Assembly (NCBI GenBank): GCA_910587645.1
Contig: CAJUNA010000013.1
Location: 66,331-130,330 of the forward strand
Length of the DNA: 64,000 bases
Reading direction: 5' to 3'
From: an uncultured Oscillospiraceae bacterium
Lineage (GTDB): Bacteria > Bacillota > Clostridia > Oscillospirales > Oscillospiraceae
Shown: positions 9,114 to 17,450 of the stretch, in pieces
Position numbering within the stretch: position 1 is the stretch's first letter
Layout of the letters: the number at the start of each line of letters is the position of its first letter
Notes under the pieces: generated by a model
Seen by the model: the letters and a program-made list of their open reading frames with translations, nothing else
What the model was told of the DNA's origin: nothing
Databases searched by the model: none
Position numbers and translations under genes: made by a program

Positions 9114-9269
9114 CTATAGATCGTCGGCGTCCTGCACCGGGACCTCATAGGGGTCCGCGGGGGTGCCGGTATAGCTGCCCTGGGGGTCTGTCTTGGCAGA
9201 CTGCCAGATGGTCAGGTCCATGGCCTTGCCCATAGGGCCGCCGTTTTCTTTCCGCTTTTTTTCACGCAT
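9114..9269 (-). CDS. Small conserved-looking 51-residue protein
   Basis: This short reading frame begins MREKKRKENGGPMGKAMDL, contains IWQSAKTDPQGSYTGTP, and ends VPVQDADDL. A GGGAGG ribosome binding site lies 9 bases upstream of the ATG, and a strong hairpin follows the stop by 6 bases, so it has the layout of a real gene. I have an impression of similar small proteins in other gut Clostridia but cannot name a family. No membrane segment or metal motif is seen. The sequence is polar, with a basic N-terminus and an acidic C-terminus. Confidence 0.65.
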   Translation of the reverse strand: MREKKRKENGGPMGKAMDLTIWQSAKTDPQGSYTGTPADPYEVPVQDADDL

Positions 9270-9328
9270 GGCAATTTCTCCCTCCCGCCGGGAATCCCCG
9301 GCTGCGGGTAGTTTGCCCCGGTTGGCCG

Positions 9329-10186
9329 CTAAATTTTCTTCTGATACCCCAGATACCGGCCCACCAGTTGGAAGCCAAGCCCTGGCATGATCCGGTTCAT
9401 CTCATCGTCTGTACCCACGAAGAAGGTCAGATACTTCGCGCCCTGCCGCTTTCCCTCGTTGAGGAACCGGGTCAGCAGCCGCCGGTACAGGCCCTCGTGA
9501 TAGTTACCGTCCTCGCAGCACAGGGCGAATATCTCGTACATACCGTCTTTGAAGCTGGTAGCCATGATTTCCCCGGCCACGCCGTCTTCCTCCGCCACAA
9601 AGATGGTCCATTCCGAAAGCTTATCCCGGACCCGCTGGCAGTTCCAGAACATATCCGTCTCAATGGTCCGGTGGACCCGCCGGAATTTCTCAAAATTTTC
9701 CTCCGTGATCCGCTCCACGGACGGATCGTCCGGGACCGGGTCGTACCGGTCGAAAAAGAAGCTGTAGTTCTGGGCATCGTCAAACTGCCGGAATCCCGCG
9801 CCCTTCGCCCAGGCTTCCGCTTCCCGGTTCTCCGCCGGGAAACCAACCCACCAGTCGCAACCGGGATACCGCTCCGCCAGATAGCCGGAAAGCTCCTCCA
9901 ACGCCTGGGCCATGTTCCGCCGGACGCAGGAGGAAGCAAGCTGCAAATAGCGGTCCTCGGGCTGATAGAAGTAATAGAGCCAGCCCTCTACTGCGCCGTC
10001 TTCCTGATAGAGCAGGATCTCCTCCGTTGGCCGTGTGAAGGTCCGCCTGGCTTTGGCGATGAAGTCTGCCTTCGTCTTGATGCCATCGAAGTAGACGTGA
10101 TAGAAGGTCCGGGCGGGATCCAGGGCCAATTCATACGCGAAATTAACGTACTTATCAAAATCTTTCTCTTGCAGGGGCGTCAACAT
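9329..10186 (-). CDS. GNAT-like acyltransferase, copy 1 of a tandem pair
   Basis: This 285-residue protein looks like a GNAT-superfamily N-acyltransferase duplicated within the chain. The C-terminal half has the pattern of an acceptor fold: IFVAEEDGVAGEIMATSF, then YHEGLYRRLLTRFLNEGKRQG, then MNRIMPGLGFQLVGRYLGY. The ending resembles the usual GNAT 'lGF...y' tail. A canonical RxxGxG/A acetyl-CoA loop is not clear, so activity is uncertain. It is clearly paralogous to the next gene upstream, sharing VERITEENFEKFRR and other blocks. AAGGAG precedes the ATG. The substrate is unknown. Confidence 0.7.
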   Translation of the reverse strand: MLTPLQEKDFDKYVNFAYELALDPARTFYHVYFDGIKTKADFIAKARRTFTRPTEEILLYQEDGAVEGWLYYFYQPEDRYLQLASSCVRRNMAQALEELSGYLAERYPGCDWWVGFPAENREAEAWAKGAGFRQFDDAQNYSFFFDRYDPVPDDPSVERITEENFEKFRRVHRTIETDMFWNCQRVRDKLSEWTIFVAEEDGVAGEIMATSFKDGMYEIFALCCEDGNYHEGLYRRLLTRFLNEGKRQGAKYLTFFVGTDDEMNRIMPGLGFQLVGRYLGYQKKI

Positions 10187-10212
10187 ATTTTTTCTCTCCT
10201 TATACTTGGCAG

Positions 10213-11079
10213 TTAAATTTTCTTACGGTAGGCCGCAAATTCTCCGATCAACTGAAACCCCAGCCCGGGCATCATCTCATCTAGCTCCCTCTCGCCGGCG
10301 GCATCGACAAAGAACGGCAGATACACCGCGCCTTTTGCCTTGCCCTCGTTCATCGCGCGAATCATAAGGCGGCGGCACAGGCCCTCATGAAACGCCCCGT
10401 CTGAAAAGGCAATGGCATATGGATGGTAGCATCCGCCGCCCTGGTAAACCGATGCCACCTCGCCCGCAACGCCGCCCTCCTCCGCCACGTATAAGTCCCA
10501 GTTGGGAAGGTCGTTTAGAATGCGCTGGGCATTCCAGTACATATTGGAATCAATCGTTTGATGGATTCTCCGGAATTTCTCAAAATTTTCCTCCGTAATC
10601 CGTTCCACGCCGGGTTCCTCCGGCGCAGGCGTGTACTGGTCAAAAAGCATCTGGTAATGGCGGCTGTGCTCCAAGGGGGTAAAGCCCGGGGTACGCGCCA
10701 GCCAGTCCAGCACCTCCCGGTTCGCCGCCGGGAAGCTCATTTCCCAATCATACCCCGGATACTTCTCCGCCAGATACGCGGCGTATTCATCCAGCGCGGC
10801 AGACGCGCCCCGCCGGAAGCTGCACGACACCTGCCCCACATAACGCTCCTTCGGGGTGGCATAACTGTGTATCCAGCCTTCCGCCCTGCCGTTTTCCAAG
10901 TACAGCAGGATTTCCTCGTCCGGTTGGCTAAAGGCGTCCCTGGCGCCCTCAACGAACTCCGCTTTCGTCTTCACGCCGTCAAAATAAGCAGGATAACTGG
11001 TTTTTTCAGGGATCAACGCCAACGCATAGGCAAAGTCAATGTACTTATCAAAATCTTTCTCTTGCAGGGGCGCTAACAT
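10213..11079 (-). CDS. GNAT-like acyltransferase, copy 2 of a tandem pair
   Basis: At 288 residues this is the paralogue of the preceding entry, with the same start (MLAPLQEKDFDKY against MLTPLQEKDFDKY), the shared central block VERITEENFEKFRR and the same LGFQLIGEFAAYRKKI-type end. The first 40 or so bases of the two genes are nearly identical at DNA level while later parts have diverged, consistent with duplication plus local conversion. GGAGAAAGAG precedes the ATG. It follows nfeD on the minus strand by 20 bases. The function beyond a probable GNAT fold is not known. Confidence 0.7.
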   Translation of the reverse strand: MLAPLQEKDFDKYIDFAYALALIPEKTSYPAYFDGVKTKAEFVEGARDAFSQPDEEILLYLENGRAEGWIHSYATPKERYVGQVSCSFRRGASAALDEYAAYLAEKYPGYDWEMSFPAANREVLDWLARTPGFTPLEHSRHYQMLFDQYTPAPEEPGVERITEENFEKFRRIHQTIDSNMYWNAQRILNDLPNWDLYVAEEGGVAGEVASVYQGGGCYHPYAIAFSDGAFHEGLCRRLMIRAMNEGKAKGAVYLPFFVDAAGERELDEMMPGLGFQLIGEFAAYRKKI

Positions 11080-11099
11080 ATTCTCTTTCTCCTTTCAAC

Positions 11100-11552
11100 T
11101 TACCCCACCGGGACAGCGGCCTTGGCGCGGACAATCAGCTTGATGCCCTCCAAACGCTCAATCTCCACCGTCTCTCCCTTGGGGATTACCTCTCCGTCCG
11201 CGCTGCGGGCAGTCCAGGTCTTGCCGTCCGCGTATACCGCCCCGGTGGGGTAGCTGTTGTTGACGGTCTCCGTGACCCTGCCCTCCATACCCACCAGGCG
11301 GTCAGCGTTGGTAGGGACGCGGTGGGGATCCGCGTACCGCTTCGCCAGGGGCCGCACAACGGCGGCTACTACAATGGACACAATTACAAATACCAAAAGC
11401 TGCGCCGCCAGCGGCGCGCCGAAATAGGCCGCAAACACCGCCGCCAGCGCGCCTACGGCGCACCAGACCGATACCAGCGCCATGGTCGCCATCTCCGCAA
11501 AGGCCGACACCGCCATCACGGCCAGCCAGACCCATACCATCCCATTTGTCAT
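11100..11552 (-). CDS. NfeD family membrane protein
   Basis: This 150-residue protein has two or three N-terminal membrane segments (VWLAVMAVSAFAEMATM, then LAAVFAAYFGAPLAAQLLVF and a following hydrophobic helix). A C-terminal beta-rich OB-like domain begins near residue 85 (LVGMEGRVTETV). This is the short NfeD layout, which in the known family cooperates with flotillin-like SPFH proteins or membrane proteases. No flotillin gene is in the window. AGGAGGG precedes ATG 11552. It opens the minus-strand series that includes the two GNAT-like genes. Confidence 0.85.
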   Translation of the reverse strand: MTNGMVWVWLAVMAVSAFAEMATMALVSVWCAVGALAAVFAAYFGAPLAAQLLVFVIVSIVVAAVVRPLAKRYADPHRVPTNADRLVGMEGRVTETVNNSYPTGAVYADGKTWTARSADGEVIPKGETVEIERLEGIKLIVRAKAAVPVG

Positions 11553-11746
11553 CGGAAAGCCCTCCTGTCTGATTTTTGTGCATTCATTATACTATACAAC
11601 CTGCCGCCCCGTCAATGCGGGGAAATCAGGCAAATTTATACCCCTGCCGGGAAGCAAAAGCCCTGCTGGGCTTAACTTTTCCCAATTTCAGACGATATAT
11701 CTTTTGGTTTCGAAACCTGAATACGCTGAAGAACAAGGAGAATTTT

Positions 11747-11779
11747 ATGAAACATTTTCGTTCGGTGAGTGTGCGCTGA
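11747..11779 (+). CDS. Possible 10-residue leader peptide upstream of the RNHCP gene
   Basis: ATG AAA CAT TTT CGT TCG GTG AGT GTG CGC TGA encodes MKHFRSVSVR. AAGGAG lies six bases before the ATG, a far better site than expected by chance. The stop is followed one base later by an 11-bp hairpin and then by the RNHCP gene. A short, well-initiated frame followed by a hairpin is the layout of a translational leader or attenuator. No codon run pointing to a specific amino acid is evident, although Arg, Ser and Val recur. Confidence 0.35.
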   Translation: MKHFRSVSVR

Positions 11780-11780
11780 C

Positions 11781-11821
11781 CGGGAGGTTTGCGCCACATG
11801 ATAATTATGCCAAGCCTCCCG
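11781..11821 (+). promoter_or_regulatory. Leader hairpin before the RNHCP gene
   Basis: CGGGAGGTTTG (11781-11791) pairs with CAAGCCTCCCG (11811-11821) with one G-T wobble, and the loop contains a second small inverted repeat around CATGATAATTATG. No T-run follows, so it is not a plain terminator. It starts one base after the short leader frame. The rest of 11553-11858 shows a GGTTTCGAAACC palindrome at 11706-11717 and no other gene. Confidence 0.45.
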
Positions 11822-11858
11822 AAAGGATGTTTAACTACTTTTAGGAGGAAAATCCCAC

Positions 11859-12266
11859 TTGAACAGAGAAAACAAGCGAAAAAACTTTGAAAAAGGCTAC
11901 TATAAAAACCACGCCTGCCATGACAGCTTTACCTGTAAGGTCTGCGGCCGTCTCGTTGTGCCCGCCGGGGCGGGCAGCGAACACCGCAACCACTGCCCGA
12001 ATTGCCTGCACAGCCTGCATGTGGACATCGAACCCGGCGACCGGGCTTCCGGCTGCGGCGGATGGATGGAGCCTATTGCCGTCTGGGTGCGGAAAAACGG
12101 CGAATGGGCGGTGATCCACCGCTGCCGCCGCTGCGGCGCGCTGTCGTCCAACCGGGTGGCGGCAGACGATAATCCCATGAAGCTGATGTCTATTGCCATG
12201 AAGCCCGTGGCCCTGCCTCCGTTCCCTTTGGAGCGGATCGGGGAAATGACGGATCTAACTATTTAA
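11859..12266 (+). CDS. RNHCP domain protein
   Basis: This 135-residue protein carries the name-giving signature RNHCPNCLHSLHVD near residue 43, with further cysteine pairs: CKVCG at 23-27 and CRRCG at 92-96. The Cys pattern suggests zinc binding, and small RNHCP proteins are widely found but uncharacterised as far as I know. The start is TTG 11859, chosen because AGGAGG lies 11 bases upstream and there is no nearby ATG in frame. It stands alone on the plus strand, convergent with the PilZ gene, behind a possible leader peptide and hairpin. Confidence 0.8.
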   Translation: MNRENKRKNFEKGYYKNHACHDSFTCKVCGRLVVPAGAGSEHRNHCPNCLHSLHVDIEPGDRASGCGGWMEPIAVWVRKNGEWAVIHRCRRCGALSSNRVAADDNPMKLMSIAMKPVALPPFPLERIGEMTDLTI

Positions 12267-12282
12267 CAAACAGCTAAAAAAC

Positions 12283-12318
12283 CAGGCGGAGAATGGATAA
12301 AATTCCATTCTCCGCCTG
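12283..12318 (-). terminator. Terminator between the RNHCP and PilZ genes
   Basis: A perfect 15-bp stem (12283-12297 with 12304-12318) is followed on the minus strand by GGTTTTTTAG, so it ends the PilZ gene. On the plus side the tail is TGTTTC, so it may act weakly in both directions between the convergent genes. Confidence 0.8.
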
Positions 12319-12335
12319 TGTTTCTGGGCAGAGTG

Positions 12336-13028
12336 TCAGCTTTTCCCACGCTGCTTCCGCTGCACAGCAAAAATATTCTGCGTAATTTTCTCCTGGTCGT
12401 TCTCGTTCAGCTCCAGGAACCGGCAGCCATATTCAAAGCGGCCCTCTCCTCTGTCGATCACTCGAATGACCTGGCAATACATAGCGGATACATCCCGATC
12501 CTCCAATAATTTTACTTTCAGCAAGAATTTATCGCCCTCCCCGTAGGAAGACTCCGATGAGATACACGCCCCGCCCACGCTGATGTTCAACAGCTTGCAG
12601 GGCCTTTCCCCTGCGTTCAGCCCGGTAAAGGTCGTTGCGGTAGCATCAATATTGGTATCCAGCCGGAAGAATGCGCGGTCGTTCGAAACACGGACCAGCA
12701 CCAGCTCCTCCACCCTCCACACATGCTTAGGCAAGGGGGAAATGGTTCCCTCCATATAAATGGCCTTCCGCTCACGGTCGTGGTAGCCCCGGATCTGGAC
12801 GCGGACTGGCTCCGCATCCTCTTGCGGCTCCTCTGTTTCAGAATATTGATGCAGCTCAGCGGTAGTCCCATGCAGGCACATCAGCTTCGCCACGAACAGC
12901 AGATCCCCGGCAAAGGTAGTGACTTCCACCCGCATCCCAGCGTAGATCTCCAGCCCATCCTCCTCGGGCGCCGCAGGCGGCGCTTTTTTATCCACGTCTT
13001 TTTTCCGGAACAATTCCAATAATCCCAC
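12336..13028 (-). CDS. PilZ domain protein (YcgR-like c-di-GMP effector candidate)
   Basis: This 230-residue protein has an N-terminal beta-rich domain (GMRVEVTTFAGDLLFVAKL) followed by a PilZ domain, the YcgR-type arrangement that binds cyclic di-GMP and usually controls motility or surface behaviour. The first PilZ motif appears as DRAFFRLD; the second reads LLNISVGGACI, where the usual D/N-x-S-x-x-G is met with Asn. The RxxxR motif is not perfectly canonical, so c-di-GMP binding is likely but unproved. No flagellar genes are in the window. It is monocistronic, with a strong terminator after it. Confidence 0.78.
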   Translation of the reverse strand: MGLLELFRKKDVDKKAPPAAPEEDGLEIYAGMRVEVTTFAGDLLFVAKLMCLHGTTAELHQYSETEEPQEDAEPVRVQIRGYHDRERKAIYMEGTISPLPKHVWRVEELVLVRVSNDRAFFRLDTNIDATATTFTGLNAGERPCKLLNISVGGACISSESSYGEGDKFLLKVKLLEDRDVSAMYCQVIRVIDRGEGRFEYGCRFLELNENDQEKITQNIFAVQRKQRGKS

Positions 13029-13153
13029 GATAAACCTCCCATTCCCCGGTGCAGCCGGAGATACTAATTATAATAGGATTATTATAGTGCAAAATCCCGG
13101 TAATGGCAAGGAGTTTTTTACTGGGGGAGCGCAGACGTTCTTCCCCGTCCAGC

Positions 13154-15154
13154 TTATGACAGATCCGCCAGATCCAGGAACTTATATCCCTCGTTGGCGA
13201 TGTGCTCCTTGCGGCCCTGCAAATTGTCGCCCTCCAGCAGCTCAAACATGTAGCTGGTGGCTTCCGCGTCCGTGGGCATGACTTTGATGAGCCGCCGGGT
13301 CTCCGGGTTCATGGTGGTCAGCCACATCATGTCCGGGTCATTCTCGCCTAACCCCTTAGAACGGTCGATCTTATATTTTTTGCCTTCCAGCTTCCGGACG
13401 ATTTCCCCCTTCTCCTTCTCGGAGTAAGCAAACCAGGTCTTATCCCCACAATTGATCTCAAAAAGGGGGGACTCGGCGATATACACATACCCCTCCTCGA
13501 TCAGCGTGGGGCAAAGCCGGTAGATCATAGTCAAGATCAGTGTGCGGATCTGATAGCCGTCCACATCCGCATCGGTACAGATAACCACCTTGCTCCAGCG
13601 CAGGTTGTTCAGGTCGAAGCTGCTCAGATCCTTCACATGCTTGTTCTGGACCTCCACCCCACAGCCTAAAACCTTCATCAGGTCGGTAATGATCTCGCTC
13701 TTGAAAATCCTGGCATAGTCGGCCTTCAGGCAGTTAAGGATTTTCCCCCGGACGGGCATGATCCCCTGGAACTCCGCGTCCCGGCTGAGCTTAACGCTGC
13801 CCAGCGCCGAATCGCCCTCCACAATGTAAATCTCCCGGCGGCTCACATCCTTAGTCCGGCAGTCCACAAACTTTTGCACCCGGTTTGCGATATCAATAGA
13901 ACCAGAGAGCTTTTTTTTCACATTCAGCCGCGCTTTTTCCGCCTGTTCCCGGCTACGCTTGTTGATAAGCACCTGTTCAGCGATTCGGGCGGCAGCGGCG
14001 GGATTTTCGATAAAGTAGATCTCCAGGCGGCTGCGCAAAAACTCCACCATCGCGTCCTGGACAAATTTGTTGGTGATGGCCTTTTTGGTTTGGTTTTCAT
14101 AGCTGGTCTGGGTGGAAAAGTTGCTGCTGACCAGCACCAGGCAGTCCTCGATATCCGCCCAGGTGATTTTGCTTTCGCTCTTCTGATATTTGTTGTTCTG
14201 ACGGATCCAGCCGTCGATAGCTCCCACAAAGGCAGATTTTGCGGCTTTTTCCGGGCTTCCGCCGTGTTCCAGCCAACTGGAGTTGTGATAATGTTCGATC
14301 ACCGCCGTCTTATTGGAAAAACAGCAGGCAACGGACAGCTTGACCTTGTACTCGTCCTTGTCGGCCCGGTCCCGGCCCCGCTTCTCGGCTTCCCAGAAGA
14401 CCGGTTCTGTCAAAGGCCCTTCCCCTGCCAGTTCCACCACGTAATCAGCGATCCCGTTTTCGTATAGGAATTCCGTAGTCTCGAACTTCCCCGCCGCTGT
14501 CTCCACCCGGAGCCGGAAGGTAATCCCCGCGTTCACCACCGCCTGCCGCTTCATGACCCCGGCAAAATATTCCGGAGGGATGTTGATGTCAGTAAAGACC
14601 TCCAAATCCGGAAGCCAGCGGGTCCGGGTACCGGTTTTCCGTCTGGACAGCGGGGTTTTCTCTAGTTCCCGGCCCTTTTCTCCGGTAATCTCGCCTTTTT
14701 TAAAATGGAGCTGGTACTCGAACCCGTCCCGCCAGACGGTCACATCCATGTAATCAGACGCATACTGGGTGGCACAGGAGCCAAGGCCGTTCAGCCCCAG
14801 GGAGAACTCATAGTTTTCCCCCTCGTTGTTCCCATACTTGCCGCCGGCGTAAAGCTCGCAGAACACCAGCTCCCAGTTCCAGCGGTGCTCCTTCTCATTC
14901 CAGTCTACAGGGCAGCCCCGGCCCTGATCCTCCACCTCCACGCTGTGATCCAGGTAGCGGGTCACAGTGATCAGCTTGCCGTGGCCCTCCCGGGCTTCAT
15001 CGATCGAGTTGGATAAGATCTCAAATACGGCATGCTCACAGCCTTCCAGCCCATCGGAGCCAAAGATCACCCCCGGGCGTTTCCGCACCCGGTCAGCGCC
15101 TTTTAAGGCGCTGATGGAATCATTGCCGTAATTCTGCTTTTTTTCTCCTGCCAT
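13154..15154 (-). CDS. Type IIA topoisomerase B subunit (GyrB/ParE-like), unpaired
   Basis: This 666-residue ATPase subunit of a DNA gyrase or topoisomerase IV-like enzyme has a GHKL ATP-binding start (LSNSIDEAREG), a QGRGCPVDW segment, the TOPRIM signature EGDSALGS near residue 423, and CTDADVDGYQIR near 510. These are family hallmarks. The usual A subunit (GyrA/ParC) is not adjacent: the next minus gene is the PilZ protein. It may pair with a distant subunit or act in a specialised role. The start at ATG 15154 has CGGAGG six bases upstream; a longer frame to 15181 lacks a site. GyrB and ParE cannot be told apart by eye. Confidence 0.82.
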   Translation of the reverse strand: MAGEKKQNYGNDSISALKGADRVRKRPGVIFGSDGLEGCEHAVFEILSNSIDEAREGHGKLITVTRYLDHSVEVEDQGRGCPVDWNEKEHRWNWELVFCELYAGGKYGNNEGENYEFSLGLNGLGSCATQYASDYMDVTVWRDGFEYQLHFKKGEITGEKGRELEKTPLSRRKTGTRTRWLPDLEVFTDINIPPEYFAGVMKRQAVVNAGITFRLRVETAAGKFETTEFLYENGIADYVVELAGEGPLTEPVFWEAEKRGRDRADKDEYKVKLSVACCFSNKTAVIEHYHNSSWLEHGGSPEKAAKSAFVGAIDGWIRQNNKYQKSESKITWADIEDCLVLVSSNFSTQTSYENQTKKAITNKFVQDAMVEFLRSRLEIYFIENPAAAARIAEQVLINKRSREQAEKARLNVKKKLSGSIDIANRVQKFVDCRTKDVSRREIYIVEGDSALGSVKLSRDAEFQGIMPVRGKILNCLKADYARIFKSEIITDLMKVLGCGVEVQNKHVKDLSSFDLNNLRWSKVVICTDADVDGYQIRTLILTMIYRLCPTLIEEGYVYIAESPLFEINCGDKTWFAYSEKEKGEIVRKLEGKKYKIDRSKGLGENDPDMMWLTTMNPETRRLIKVMPTDAEATSYMFELLEGDNLQGRKEHIANEGYKFLDLADLS

Positions 15155-15366
15155 GTAGTTCCTCCGAAGTGTAAATTGCATGTTGTTTAGTATATCAAAA
15201 AAATTGCCCTATGGCAAGGGGTGTGAATGCCCGGAATAATCCCCCGCTCCTCCCAACTACCCTCGACTTTACAGACAATATATGGTATACTTTTCGCATC
15301 GCAGCGTAAAAAACCTCTCCCCCACCCGCGCAGGCCACGTCAATCACCGCCTGAAAGGAGCCGCCC

Positions 15367-15558
15367 ATGACAGAACTGGAAAAATATCAAGCCTTCCACC
15401 AGCAGATACGCCAGAGGAAGGCTGAAATTCCCGCCGAACTAGAGAGCCTGCGGCAGGCAGGCAAAGAAAAAACCGTCAAATTCAAAGAATTGCTGGCGGA
15501 AAAGCTGACGGTGGAGATGATCCTCCTCCAGCTCCGGTATGCGGGGCTGGAGGAGTAA
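15367..15558 (+). CDS. Small helical hypothetical protein
   Basis: This 63-residue protein is predicted to be almost entirely helical and charged (MTELEKYQAFHQQIRQRKAE, then ESLRQAGKEKTVKFKELLAE). AAGGAG lies upstream of the ATG, and a TGGTATACT extended -10 sits about 85 bases before it. The stop codon lies inside a small GGAGG/CCTCC hairpin. It could be a small DNA-binding or chaperone-like helical protein, but no family is recognised. Confidence 0.6.
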   Translation: MTELEKYQAFHQQIRQRKAEIPAELESLRQAGKEKTVKFKELLAEKLTVEMILLQLRYAGLEE

Positions 15559-15579
15559 CCTCCCCGCCTAAAATCCGCC

Positions 15580-17064
15580 TCACCCCAAAAATTCCAGTAC
15601 CTTTGCCTCCATGTTCCCCCGCTCTGTCACGGCGGTGAACCTGGGGGCTTTTCCGGCTAGCGCCGCCAAACGGGAAGGTGCTGCCACACCGGTAACGGAC
15701 TGCATCTGGCCGATCCGCTCCACACTGCTGGCTGCGGGCGTCACACCGATGGCCTCCAATACGCTGTCACAGAATTTGTACGGGCTGGCGGTGGATACAA
15801 AGACCGCGGGGGTTTTGTCCCCGGTTTCTTTCCGATAGTCCGTCAGGACCTTGGCCGCTACAGCGGTGTGCGGGTCGATCAAATAGCCATATTCATACAA
15901 CATCTTGATGGAGGCGGAGGTCTCCTCCTCACTGCAAAATCCGCCGTAAAACACCTCTTGCAGCCGCTTTTTCATCCCCGGGGCGATTTCATACCGCCCG
16001 GTCAGGGCAAGCTGCTCCATATACTCCCGGACCAGCTCATCCTTGCCGCCACTTATGTCGAACAGCAGCCGCTCCAGGTTGCTGGAGATCAGGATGTCCA
16101 TAGACGGTGACATGGTGGTATGGAAAGGCCGGTTCCGGTCATAGACCCCCGTACGGATGAAATCCGTCAGCACGTCATTGCGGTTGGACGCGCAGATCAG
16201 CTTCCCTACCGGCAGGCCCATCCGCTTGGCATAATAACAGGCCAGGATATTCCCGAAATTCCCGGTGGGCACGCAGTAATTCACCGGCTGGCCCAGCTTG
16301 ATCTCCTTGGCGTTGAGCAGATCGCAGTAGGCGGAAATATAGTACACCACCTGGGGCAGGATCCGCCCCCAGTTGATAGAGTTGGCCGAGGAAAGGAAGT
16401 ACCCCCGCTCCGCCAGCTTGTCCCGCAGGGTTTCGTTGGAGAAAGCCGCCTTAACGCCGTCCTGGGCATCGTCAAAATTGCCCTTCACCGCGCAGACATC
16501 CACATTGCCCCCTTCCTGGGTAACCATTTGCAGCTTTTGGATCTCGCTGACGCCGTTTTCCGGGTAAAACACCTGGATTTTCGTCTGCTCCACATCCGCG
16601 AAGCCTTCCATTGCCGCCTTGCCCGTATCGCCGGAGGTAGCAACCAGCACACAGGCCGTCTTTTTCTCCCCGGTCATGCGCAGGCTGGCGGACAAGAGCT
16701 GCGGCAGTATTTGCAGGGCAATGTCCTTAAACGCGCTGGTAGGCCCGTGCCACAGCTCCAGGCACCAGGTCCGCTTATCCATTTGGCGCAGGGGGGCCAC
16801 CTCGGGGTGGCCGAATTTTTCCGGGCCATAGGCGTTTTTGGTAAACAAATTCAATTCCTCCGGCCGGAACTGTTCCAGATACTTCCCCATGATATACGCC
16901 GCCCGCTTGCGGTAAGGCATGCCGCACAGCGTCTCCACCTCTAAGGCGCTGAGACTGGGAAAGCTGACAGGCGTAAACAGCCCGCCATCCCGGCTCAGGC
17001 CCATTGTGATAGCCTGGGCGGCGCTTTTCCGAAGGTTTTTATCCCGTGTACTCAAATATTCCAT
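15580..17064 (-). CDS. thrC: Threonine synthase
   Basis: ThrC converts O-phosphohomoserine to threonine using PLP. The 494-residue length and motifs match the longer threonine synthase type: HGPTSAFKDIALQ contains the PLP-binding Lys, and CVPTGNFGNILA and SGDTGKAAME follow as expected. The start at ATG 17064 (MEYLSTRDKN) has GGAGG eight bases upstream; the longer upstream reading has a low-complexity Gly-rich sequence and no site. It is the last gene of the lepB-rbgA-rnhB-yraN series on the minus strand. No thrB or hom is in the window, so the pathway is dispersed. Confidence 0.93.
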   Translation of the reverse strand: MEYLSTRDKNLRKSAAQAITMGLSRDGGLFTPVSFPSLSALEVETLCGMPYRKRAAYIMGKYLEQFRPEELNLFTKNAYGPEKFGHPEVAPLRQMDKRTWCLELWHGPTSAFKDIALQILPQLLSASLRMTGEKKTACVLVATSGDTGKAAMEGFADVEQTKIQVFYPENGVSEIQKLQMVTQEGGNVDVCAVKGNFDDAQDGVKAAFSNETLRDKLAERGYFLSSANSINWGRILPQVVYYISAYCDLLNAKEIKLGQPVNYCVPTGNFGNILACYYAKRMGLPVGKLICASNRNDVLTDFIRTGVYDRNRPFHTTMSPSMDILISSNLERLLFDISGGKDELVREYMEQLALTGRYEIAPGMKKRLQEVFYGGFCSEEETSASIKMLYEYGYLIDPHTAVAAKVLTDYRKETGDKTPAVFVSTASPYKFCDSVLEAIGVTPAASSVERIGQMQSVTGVAAPSRLAALAGKAPRFTAVTERGNMEAKVLEFLG

Positions 17065-17090
17065 TTGCATTTCCTCCCGAACGCGCCCGG

Positions 17091-17450
17091 TCAGAACGCG
17101 CTGATAATGTAATTGATCTGCCTCCGTCCGCCCGGGCCGGCGGGATAGACCTCCGCCACATCGAACCGGCAGGGGCAGTCCTCCCCTGTCTGGGCCAGGT
17201 ACCAGGCGGCCGCGTCCCGCAGCCGCCGCTGCTTGGCTGGCGTCACCGCCGCCCTGGGCGGCGCAATCGCCTGGGGCGACCGTGTCTTGACCTCCACAAA
17301 GCACAGAAGGCCCTCTGCCGTCCGGGCGATGAGGTCAATTTCCCCCCAGCGGCAGCGGTACTGCCGCGCCACAATGGCGCAGCCCCGGCGTTCCAGCCAT
17401 CCGGCAACAGCGGCCTCTCCCCAGTCGCCCCGTTTTTTCCGTTCATCCAC
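17091..17450 (-). CDS. yraN: YraN/UPF0102 family nuclease-like protein
   Basis: This 119-residue protein belongs to UPF0102, a PD-(D/E)XK nuclease-fold family often found beside rnhB. The RxxG-E-A start (KRGDWGEAAVAGWLERRG) and the EIDLIAR...VEVKTRS core, carrying the predicted metal-binding Asp, Glu and Lys, are clear. The biochemical role in the family is not established; a DNA transaction role is assumed from the fold. It overlaps the end of rnhB by eight bases, implying coupled translation. Confidence 0.9.
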   Translation of the reverse strand: MDERKKRGDWGEAAVAGWLERRGCAIVARQYRCRWGEIDLIARTAEGLLCFVEVKTRSPQAIAPPRAAVTPAKQRRLRDAAAWYLAQTGEDCPCRFDVAEVYPAGPGGRRQINYIISAF

